Below, in pieces: positions 8,907 to 20,900 of a DNA stretch of 64,000 nucleotides. This DNA is from Flavobacterium cutihirudinis (GTDB lineage: Bacteria > Bacteroidota > Bacteroidia > Flavobacteriales > Flavobacteriaceae). Position 1 is the stretch's first letter; every line of letters starts with the position of its first letter. The notes below the pieces were generated by a model. The model was not told the origin of the DNA. It saw nothing but the letters and a program-made list of their open reading frames with translations, and ran no database searches. A program made the position numbers and the translations under genes. The stretch is taken from contig NZ_QRDQ01000007.1 of NCBI RefSeq assembly GCF_003385895.1, positions 806,001-870,000 on the forward strand, read 5' to 3'.

Positions 8907-11900
8907 TTATTTTAAATAAAGCCATCCAGAGGTTTTTGGAGAACCATCGCCGAGATCAAGAATATAGAAGTAAGTGCCTTCAGGAAGCGTTTTGGCAGAT
9001 CCTTCTGCTTTTCCGTCCCATGTATTGTCGTAACCCTGTTTATAGTAAACTATATTTCCCCAACGGTTAAATATCTCCAGTTTATTATTAGGATATTGGG
9101 TGATACAATCAATATAGAAAGTGTCGTTTTGACCGTCGTCATTTGGAGAAAATTCATTCCATATTTTTAAGCAATTAGGTGATACTGTCGCACTGTCTTC
9201 ATTATTAGTTGAATTAGTATCAATTTGATCCATAGAATTCAGATGAGCGATATTCAAATAATCTTTAAAATCAACTACTTTGACATTTAATGTCAGCACT
9301 TGGCTTTCTTTTGGGAGAACACTTGGAATTGTCCATATTCCGGTTGTACCGTTATAAGTACCAGATGTTGCTGTGGCACTTTCTAATTCGTAACCTTTTG
9401 GCAGCAGATCTTTTACCTCAACATTTGTTGCTGTTAAATTTCCTAGGTTTTCTGCAGTAACAGTAAAAATTACACTGCTATACATTGGAACATCCGTTTT
9501 ATCGACTTCTTTATTTATTGCAATATCAGTCGATGGAATGTTGATGAATTCTGAATCTTCATCATCTTCACTTTGGTCTCCGTTATCGTTGTTTGGCTTA
9601 CTGTCAGGATCAAACTGATTAGAAGCAGTAACCTGTGCCATATTTAGATAATCGTTATGATCAAGCCCAGTAGGATTAGCAACTGTAACCTGATACGTTA
9701 ATGTTATGCCGCCAATAGGAACGGTCAGGTTGTCCCATTTTATGGTATTGTTACTGAAGATTCCTCCGTTGCTTATATTTGTAATATTTCGATAACCTAA
9801 CGGAATTATATCATCAACATTAACGCCGGTTGCTGTACTTGGTCCTTCATTATTAAGCTGAAGCGTAAATGTTATAACTTCATCGACATTTGCATTTTTG
9901 TTGCTTACCGTTTTGTCTAAACTCAAGTCGGCAACAGCGATGTTAATTTGAAGACTGTCATAATCATCTTCGGTTACAACACCATTATTTGGAGTCGAGT
10001 CCGGATCCGGTAGATTACTTGCTATAATTTCGGTAGTATTGGTATATTCTCCCGCTGCGCCAGTTGGAGGGTTTACTGTTGTATAAATATCCAACGATTC
10101 ATCATTACCAGCTGTGACAACTCCGACATTCCAGACACCGGTTATATAATTGTAAAGACCGCTGGTAGGAGAACTGGTTACGTACTTGAATCCAGGAGGC
10201 AATAAATCCTTAACAGATACACCGCTTGTGGTTGCCGGACCGTCATTTTTAACTGTTACAGTAAAAATAACGGTAGATCCAACATCATAAGTTGCATTGG
10301 CATTTAATGCTGTTTTACTGATTGACAAATCAGCCATAACAATTACCGGTGTCACAAAAATACTGTCATAATCATCCTCAGTAACAACGCCGTTTCCTGG
10401 TGTACTATCAGGATCAAATTGATCGGAAGTCATTATTTCAGCAATATTTAAGTATTCGTTTAAAGTATTCGTTGGAACTTTTACCAATGCATTTATCAAT
10501 AAAGTATGACTGTTTCCTGATAGAATAGTTCCCGGTGTCCAAATTCCGGTCGTAGGATCGTAACTTCCGGATGTTGAATTGTAAAATAAGTACTGATAAC
10601 CTGGCGGAAGAATATCTTTAATTGTTACACCAGTTGAGGTACTAGGTCCATCATTGGTAACTGTAATGGTAAATGCAATTTGTGATCCAATCGCAGGAGT
10701 AAGGTTATTGCCAACAACGCTTTTTTCTATCGAAAGATCTGTTACAGCAGGAACAGGTGTAACTAATTGTGCATCCTGATCATCTTCTCCTGCCACATTG
10801 TTATTTGGTGTACTGTCAGGATCATGTTCATTTGAAGAATAAATCTCTGCCGTATTATTGTAATCTCCAGTTCTGTTTACCTTAACGCCGACCAATAAAG
10901 TTTCTGATTCTCCATTCGGAATTGTACCAATATTCCATACTCCGGTTGAATTGGCATATTGTCCTGTTGTGGCGCTATAAACTACATATTCATAACCGCT
11001 TGGAAGTAGGTCTTTTACTGATACTCCAGTCGCATCATGCGGACCGCTATTTCTCACTGTTATCTCAAATGTTACCGTTGCACCAAATATTGGATTTAAA
11101 TTACCTCCAACAACGAATTTTGTAAGAGATAAATCGGCAACAGGAGCAATAGGAGTAGTAGTCGCAGTTGCATAATCATCTTCAGTTACAACTCCATTGT
11201 TTGGAGTTGAATTTGGATCCAGCAGATTGCTTGCTGTAACTTCAGCAACATTATTATACGGGCCGTTCGGGTTTACAACAGCGGTAATTTGCAAAGTTTG
11301 AGCGTCACCATTAATTAAAGAGCCAATAATCCATTTTCCGGTAGTTGCATTATAAGTTCCTTTGGTAGCTGTATAACTGCCGAAAGTATATCCTGTAGGT
11401 AGTAGATCAGTGACTTCAACACCTGCAGTATCTTGAGGGCCGTTATTTGTTATAATTACTTCAAAAGTAACAGACGAACCTATCAACGGAATGGCATTAT
11501 TTACCGTTTTGGTTAAAGATAAATTAGCCGATTGTGCAATTGGAGTTGTTGTGGCAGTTGCATAATCATCCTCAGTTGCAACTCCATTATTTGGGGTCGA
11601 ATCAGGATCGGGAAGATTCGCGGCTGAAATCTCTGCAATATTGATATAATCACCAGTAATGTTGGCTGTTGCAGTTATTTGGAGTGTTTGAGACTGGCCA
11701 TTATTTAAATTCCCAATTGTCCATATTCCTGTTGTTGAATTATATGTACCTGTTGAAACTGTAAATTCATTAAAGGTATATCCTGTTGGAAGTAAATCTG
11801 TTACCTGAACACCGGTATTATCCTGTGGACCATTATTTGTAACTACAACTTCAAAAGTAACCTGTGCACCTACAAGTGGTGTCGCATTATTTACTGTTTT

Positions 11901-14900
11901 AGTAAGAGACAAATCAGATGATTGCTGTATAGGAGCAGTTGAAACTTCTGCATAATCATCTTCAGAATTAGATCCATTGTTTTGAGTTGAATCTGGGTCA
12001 GAAATATCACTTGCCGTTACTTCGGCAGAATTAAGATATGTTCCGGTAGAATTTACAGTTGCAGTAATTTGTAACGTATAAGAGCCTCCATTGGCAATAC
12101 TTCCAACTGTCCATAAACCAGTTGAATTGTTGTAAGTTCCGGTCGTTGCACTGTAAGAATTAAATGTATATCCTGTTGGAAGTAAATCGGTAACTGTAAC
12201 CCCGGTTGTATTTTGTGGGCCATTATTCGTAACTACAACTTCAAAAGTAACCTGTGCACCTACAAGTGGCGTCGCATTGTTTACTGTTTTGGTCAGAGAT
12301 AAATCGGCAGACTGTGCTATTGGTGTTGTAGTTGCAGTTGCATAATCATCTTCAGTTGTAACACCATTATTTGGTAACGAGTCAGGATCTTCAAAATCTG
12401 CTGCCGTTATTTCAGCAATATTTAGATAATCTCCAGTTGCATTTACTGTCGCTGTAATTTGCAAAGTTTCAGATTTTCCATTAATTATATTGCCAACTAC
12501 CCATAAACCTGTTGCGGGAGTATAAGTTCCTGTTGAAACTGTGTATCCTGTGAGAGTATATCCGGAAGGAAGTAAATCTGTAACCTCAACATTTTCGTTA
12601 TCATCTTTTCCACTATTGGTTATTATGACTTCAAAAGTAACTTGAGAACCCACCAAAGGCGTAGCATTATTCACTGTTTTGGTAAGAGATAAATCAGAAA
12701 CTGGTGGTGGAGGAGGTGTATCCGCTCTTGTAGCAACTCTCGCAATTGCATAATCATCTTCTAATATCGCTCCATTGTTCGGTGTTGAATCTGGATCAGA
12801 AAGGTCTGCAGCAGTAACTTCGGCTCTATTTATAAAGTTTCCGACAGCATTTGCTATAGCTGCGATTTGTAATGATTCTGATTGGCCATTTCTTAAATTT
12901 CCAATGTTCCACAATCCTGTTGTTGCGTCATAAGTTCCTGTTGATACCGTATATCGGGTAAAAGCAAATCCTACAGGCAGTAAGTCGGTCACCTGAACGC
13001 CTGTATTGTCCTGAGGTCCGCTATTAGTGATTACCAATTCAAACGTAATCTCAGTATCAACAATCGGATTTGTATTGTTGACTGTTTTAGTTAATGATAA
13101 ATCAGATGACAGTGCTGTTGGCGTTACCGTTGCAGTTGCATAATCATCTTCGGTTGTTACACCATTATTAGGAGTTGAATCAGGATCTTGTTGATTTGCG
13201 GCAGTTACTTCAGCAAAATTTAGATAATCTCCAGTTGCATTTACAATAGCAGTAATTTGTAATGTTTGTGAAGTTCCGTTATTTAAATTTCCAACACTCC
13301 ATACACCGGTTGTCGAATTGAAAGTTCCTGTTGAAACCGTATATCCGCTAAAAGTATATCCTGTTGGAAGCAAATCACTAACCTGAACTCCGGTATTATC
13401 CTGCGGACCACTATTGGTTACCACAATTTCAAAAGTAACTGTAGAGCCAACTAAAGGAGTCGCATTATTTACGGTTTTGGTTAAAGATAAATCTGATGCC
13501 TGACTTGTTGGCGTTACCGTTGCAGTGGCATAATCATCTTCGGTTGTAACCGCATTATTAGGAGTCGAATCAGGATCTTGCTGATCTGCGGCAGTTACCT
13601 CTGCGATATTTAAATAATCTCCAGTTGCATTTACAGTAGCAGTAATTTGCAGTGTTTGTGAAGTTCCGTTATTTAAATTTCCAACACTCCATATTCCGCT
13701 TGTTGAATTGAAAGTTCCTGTTGAAACTGTATATCCGCTAAAAGTATATCCTGATGGAAGTAAATCAGTTACCTGAACTCCAGTATTATCTTGCGGACCA
13801 TTATTGGTTACCACAATTTCAAAAGTTACGCTGGATCCAATTAATGGTGTCGCATTATTTACGGTTTTGGTTAAAGATAAATCTGATGCCTGACTTGTTG
13901 GTGTAACTGTTGCAGTTGCATAATCATCTTCGGTTGTAACACCATTATTTGGAGTTGAATCAGGATCAGGAAGATCACTTGCTGTTACTTCAGCAGAATT
14001 TAGATATGTACCAGTTGAGTTTACTGTTGCTGTAATTTGCAATGTCTGTGTGGCACCATTAAGTAAAGCTCCTGCAGTCCATAGTCCTGTTGATGGATTA
14101 TAACTTCCGGAAGTTGAGGTGTAAGAAACATAAGTATATCCGGATGGAAGTAAATCCGTTACCGTTATGCCAGTTGTAGCTTGTGGTCCAGCATTGCTTA
14201 CCTGAATACTAAAAGTTACCTGTGAACCTACTAAAGGAGTTGCATTACTTACTGTTTTAGTAATTGATAAATCAGCAGATTGTGGAACTGGAACTGTTGA
14301 AACTTCTGCATAATCGTCTTCTGTATTAACTCCGTTGTTTGGAGTTGAATCAGGATCCGAAAGATCAGCTCCGGTCACTTCGGCGCTGTTTGTATAATTT
14401 CCTGTAGCGTTTACAGTTGCAAGTAATTGCAATGTCTCAGAATCTCCATTAACTAAATTTCCAACATGCCAAACACCTGTAGCCGAATCATAAGTTCCAG
14501 TTGATATTCTATATCCGGTAAAGGTGTAACCTGACGGTAATAAATCAGTAACCTGAACAGCATTATTATCTTGTGGACCATTATTGGTCACAATAATTTC
14601 AAAAGTAACTTCAGAACCTACAACTGGAGCGGCATTATTCACGGTTTTAGTTAGAGACAGATCTGATAATTGTGGGACAGGAACTGTTGTTGCAGTGCCA
14701 TAATCATCTTCAGTTGTAATTCCGTTATTTGGTGTTGAATCAGGATCTGGTGTATCGCTGGTGGTTACTTCAGCAATGTTAGTATAATCTCCTGTAGCGT
14801 TTACAATAGCAGTTATCTGTAAAGTTTCAGATTCTGTATTTTTCAGTATATCCAATGACCATATACCAGTTGTACTATCATAAGTTCCGCTTGTAGCATT

Positions 14901-17900
14901 GAAACTACTATACGTATATCCGGAAGGAAGTAAATCTGTAACCGTTACATTTGCAGCATCCTGAGGTCCACTGTTTGTGGTTATAATTTGGAATGTGACA
15001 AATGATCCCACAAGTGGAGTAGGATTACTAACGGTTTTTGTTAAAGATAAATCTGCCGCAGGTTGTATTGGTGTAATTGTAGCACTATCTTCATCATCTT
15101 CACTTTGGTCACCATCATCATTATTTGGAGCACTATTAGGATCCGGCAGACTACTGGCTGTAACTTGAGCAGTATTTACATAATTTCCTGTCGGAAGTAC
15201 TTTAACATCAATAATAAGAGATTCTGAAACGCCAGAAGCAATAGTACCAACATTCCATATTCCAAAAGTATTTTCATAAAGACCGGCTGATGAGCTATAA
15301 TTTACAAATTCATAACCAGAAGGTATAAGATCTTGAACAAGTACACCTGTTGTTGTATTTGGTCCACTATTCGTAATGATAAGTTCAAAGGAAATCTGAC
15401 TTCCAATTACGGCACTTGTGTTTCCGGTAACGACTCTTTTGATAAGCGATAAATCAGCTGTTGGGCCAATAAAAGTAAATGGAGCGTTATCTTCATCGTC
15501 CTCGCTTTGATCTCCGTCATCGTTATTTGGTACACTATCCGGATCAGCGAGGTCACTTGCCGTTATTTGGGCAGTATTAAGATAACCGCCTAATGGATTT
15601 ACAATAGCTCTAAATGTTAAGTTCAAAGTTCCTGCATTAGCTATCGTCAAACCTTGCCAGGTAATAGTTGCTGTTGCAATATTATAAAATCCATTATTTG
15701 ATACCGAACCGGGAATTAAGGTGAAGCCTTCAGGAATAACATCTTGTACGCTAACTCCGGTCGCATTTCCAGGACCATTATTAAGGACTGTAACTGTAAA
15801 TTCTACCTCATCTCCCGCAGCTCCACTTGTTGGCGCAACGGCTTTAGTAAGTTCTAAATCTGCAGATTTTAAGGTTATGTTGGCACTAGCCATATCATCT
15901 TCAGGCAATCCGTTACCAGGCGTACTATCGGGATCTTTTTGTTTTGCCGTTTGTATTTCGGCGGTATTAATATAATTTGATAAAGTAGATACTACGTTCA
16001 CTTTAGCTGTAATTTGTAAAGCAAGAGAGTTTCCGTTATTTAGATTACCAACATTCCAAATACCTGTCGCATTGTTGTATTTTCCACCACCATTGTCACT
16101 TACATAGGTATATCCTGGCGGCAAATGATCTGAAACCGTGATGCCGGTCGCATTATTTGGACCACTGTTTGTAACTCGAATGGTAAAAATTACATTATCA
16201 TTAATACTAACAGAAGTAGGAGAAACCGTTTTTTGAAGAGATAAGTCAGCTACATCCAGAATTATGGAGGCGCTATCCTGATCATCCTCAGTGGCGATAC
16301 CATTGTTTGGTGTACTATCAGGATCAAATTGATCAGAAGCGATAACTTCTGCACTGTTTACATATGATGCTATAGGTGAAATTGTGGCTTTAAAAGTTAA
16401 ATGCAAAATGCTTCCACTCGGAATTGTGAGACCAGTCCAAGTGATTGTATTATCTCCGACATTATATTGTCCTGCCGAGGTAACAGATCCCGGAACAATG
16501 ATAAATCCGGTTGGAATATGATCTCGTACTGCAACGTTGGTTGCAGTAACGGTGCCACCTTGAGCATTATTATTGTTATAAACGTCTATATTGAAAGTTA
16601 CTATATCGCCAACGCTTCCTGTGGTAGGTGTTACAGTTTTTGTTAATTCAAGATCTGCAACAGCGAGTATTGTAAGTCTCATCGTATCTGTTGATGGTGG
16701 ACAATTTCCATTAGTAACACTCCATTGCAAAGTATAAATACCCGGAATAGTTCCGGTAACCGCTGAAGTTGGACTTGTAGGATCAGTAAATCCTATTGTG
16801 CTTGGGCCTGCAGTTTGTGTCCAGTTTCCTGTTCCTACAGTTGGCGCAACGGCATTTAGATTAATTGGTGTAAATTGAGGAACAACTTGATCAATGCCTG
16901 CATTAGCCGTTGATGGAGTGTCGTATACCGTTATTGTAACGGAATCAGTAGAAGTACAACCATTATTATTTACTGTAGTAGTGGTCCATTTAAAAACATA
17001 AGTTCCAGGAACAATTCCCAACATTAAAGAAGTTGGACTTTCTGGTGATGCAATATTAGCAGGTGGTCCCGAAGTCTGAGTCCATGTTCCTTTTCCTGAT
17101 GTAACAGGTACGGCATTCATACTGAAACTGTCTACATCGCAATATTCCTGATCGGGTCCTGCATTAGCGATAGATGGTGGTGTATCATTAAAGATTATGG
17201 TTACTGTATCTGATGATGGCTGACATAGAGATGGACTAGTATGAGGTCCATTGGTAACCGTCCAAGTTAAGACGTAAGTACCAAGTATTACATTAGATAA
17301 TGTTGTAACAGGGCTATTCGGATTGTTAATAATAGCATTTGAGCCCGCAGGCTGAGTTGTTATGGTCCATGTCCCGATACCAACCGCTGGCGGTACGGCA
17401 GCAGTTTGATAGCTGGTTTGACACGCAACAGTATCATCAGGACCTGCATTTGCAGTGCTTGGTGGTGCATTCATCTGAATTCTAACAATGTCAGAAAGTG
17501 TTCGGCAATTATTACTTTCAAAAACCCATTCCAGAATATAAAGTCCTGGAGTAGTCATTTTTGAGATAGTAGTTGTCGGCAAGTTTTCATCATCAATCTC
17601 GGCTTGACTTCCAGCGGGCTGATTGACAAAACGCCATACAGCTGTCGTAACATCTGTTGGTGGAGCGTTTCCAGCCATATTTACTACTCCAACAACCGGA
17701 AGGTCATCAATACATAAAGTTTGATCAGGTCCTGCATTAGGATCAATGCTTGCACCGCTGTAAATGGTAACATTTACAGAATCGGATGTTCCAGCGCAAG
17801 ATGCACCATTAGGAAATGTTGTTGGAATAGTTGTAAAAGTGAAAACATAACTATTGCCCGGCACAACAGTTGCATTAGCAATATAACTGTCAGAAGGCGA

Positions 17901-20900
17901 TTGTGTAATGACAACGTTTGGTGAAGGTTCTGTTTTGCTTGTAAGTGTCCATGTTCCTCTTGAGTTGTCACTTGCCTTAAGTTGGATACTCGTAACATCA
18001 CAAGCGGTTTGATCGGGACCCGCATTAGCAGCAGGATCTACAATAACAATCATATCATCAAAAGAACCTGAACATAAAAAGATACTTTTTGCGGTTACTG
18101 TCCATCTAAAAGTATAAGTACCGGCAATAAGACCATTAATTACAGTATTTGGATTTGATGGATCAACAATTGTTGGCTGATTTGGAGCTCCTGTAAGTAC
18201 AGACCATTGTCCAAGTTCAAAAAAGCTATCGTAAGCGCTTCCGGCCATTGTAACAGAACTATTATTACAGATATTTTGATCTGGTCCGGCTGCTGCCTGA
18301 TTTGGTGGAATTCCAATGGTAAGATTAATATCATCAAAATCCTGACCGCAAATATTAGCGTCTACCGTCCATCTGAAAATATAATAACCACTATAACTAA
18401 AGGTAAAGACTGCATTAGGATCATGAATATCACTGATAGTATAATTTCCAACTCCCGAAATTCTGGTCCAGGTACCGGTTGATCCGCCACTTTGTGTTGC
18501 TGCCATTGTTAGAGTAGTACCACAAATTTCCTGATCTGGACCGGCATCTGCTGTTGGCGGTGTTTCTGCAACGGTAACTTTGACACGACTTTCACTAGGA
18601 AGACAAGTTCTAAATCTGGATACAATCGTCCAGGTAAATATGTAGGTTCCGTTGCCAGGAACTGTTACGGAAGTATTAGGGTCATTTTCATTGTCAATAA
18701 TTACTCCATTTGATGGTATTACCGTCCAGGTACCAAATTCAGTAGGCAATGTTGTATTACCGCTTAGGTTAAAAGTAGTTGTTCCGGAAGAGTAACAAGT
18801 ATCTGGTCCTGCATCCGATGGTGTAGGAGCAAGAAGATTACTGGTAGAAATGATTACATTATCTGTAACTGCTGAACCACATGATGGGCCGGGGTTTAAA
18901 TAACCCACACTCCATTGTAATTCATATGTGGCATTTGGAGTCAAGAAACCACTAGCAATTGCATTAGGATCATTGACATTCGAAAATGTAATCGTATCGG
19001 GGCCAGAAATCTGACTCCAGGTTCCAATTTCACCTGGATCTGCCGGTATAGCCGAGAGTGGTACCTGAGAATCGGCACACACTACCTGATCTTGTCCCGC
19101 ATTAACATTGTCTATAGAACTGGATGATACATTAACGGTGACTGTAGAGACCGAAAATCCACACGTGGCACCACCACCTTTTGTGATATATTGAAACACG
19201 TAAGAACCTGATATAAGTCCGCTTACTTGCGTATCAACAGCAAAATTGTCAGCAATAACCGCTGTGTTTGGGCCGCTGAGCTGACTCCAAAAATGTAAAC
19301 CATCATCAGTACTTACACCGGAAAGAAGGGTAGAGGTATCACCGCAGGGCAAATTGACATCAGTTCCTGCGTTTGATGGTGTTGGATCTCCGGAAACAAG
19401 GATGTTTATAGTGTCAAAACCATAGTCACATTCAACAGTTAATGCTCCAGTTTGTTTTCTAATAAATTCTACAGTATAATCTCCGGGAGCTGTAAGAGTT
19501 AATGTTAAAGAGTTACCAGTATCTTGTAATGCAGTTGGGAATGGTCCAAGTGGAGAAAGCGCAGGACCGCTAACAATTCTATATTGATTTGATCCTGTTC
19601 CTGTGACTGTTAACGGAATTGTAAATACAGTAGCATTACAACTTCCTACAATATCATCGCCATTATTTGCTACAATCGTACGAGTCGGACCATTGTACTG
19701 AACAATATAATCTTTCGTAAAAACACAACCAGTATTGTTATTGGTTAACGTGTAACGGAAACGATATGGGCTACCTGCTTCAGAAATTCCCGTTACTAGT
19801 GTTGTCGGATTTGTTGGTGATACAATAGTAGCTGAGCCTCCGGATACTTTTGTCCATAATACTGTTTCACCCGCGTACAAAGGAGTTTGTGCAACAAGCG
19901 TAACCTGATTTATTGTATTGTCGCAAAAGAATATATTTTCGTCTCCACCAGGAAGTTGTGTAACATCTTGTGTTGCAGGAGGTACAATAATGACTACCAA
20001 ATCATTGCCAGATGCACAAGGCCCGGTAACAGTCCATCGAAATGTGTAAGTTCCTTCTGTTAAATTTGAAACACTGGTGTTATTTGAATTCGGACTACCG
20101 ATAGTAGGCGTATTTGGTCCTGTAACAAATGTCCATTGACCGTTTTGCCCATTAAGTCCGCAGCCGCCATAAGTAGCGTTGAGGTTAGTTGATTGTGTCG
20201 TGGTATAACAATTACTTAAAGTTTGATCCGGTCCGGCAGAAACCGGTTTTACTCCGCCATAATTGGTAACAGTAATTTGAGATGTTGTACGGCAACGTTG
20301 TCCAGGCGCAAATTCCGGACCTTCAATAACCCATTGCAATGTAGTAACACCGCAACTTGTATCCGGCAAAGTTATTGTTGAGGTAGCCAGATTTGGAAAA
20401 TTAATTACCACTCCGGCATTATTGGCTCCAACTATTTCCCAGCGACCAGTTTCTCCTGTATTTTGAGGAGCGTTTCCAATAATTGCTAATGTACCGTTGC
20501 TATTTGGGCAACTTGCAATATTACCTCCGGCATTTGCTTTTGTAATAGGCTTCACATTGACCACTTTATCCTGATAAGATAAAATTCCGTCAGAACAGGT
20601 TGCACTATATCTAAATGTGTAAGTATTGCCTCCAGTATATCCGGAAATAGTTGTACTAGTGCTGTTAGGAGAATTGATTACAACAGCAGGTCCAGAGATC
20701 TGAGTCCATGAAACTGTACCAATAATTGGACTTGGAGTATTTCCTGTTAATACTAAAGCATCAGTTTCGCAAATAGTAGTGTTAAGTACTCCTGCATTAA
20801 CAGTACAGTTTTGAGCGTTCACTTTAAAATTTGCCAAGACCAAAAGAAAAATGGTAAGACATGCTTTTCTTGAAAAATCTGTAATCTTCGGAAAAAAGTA

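Noticed and set aside
8907..16700. Regular DNA repeats resembling a CRISPR or satellite array
   Set aside because: Period is ~360-390 bp, in frame and fully explained by DUF11 protein repeats.
10922..18482. Several open frames of 60-95 codons on the plus strand inside the adhesin gene
   Set aside because: They are antisense shadows of the repeat-coding frame, without promoters or recognisable products.
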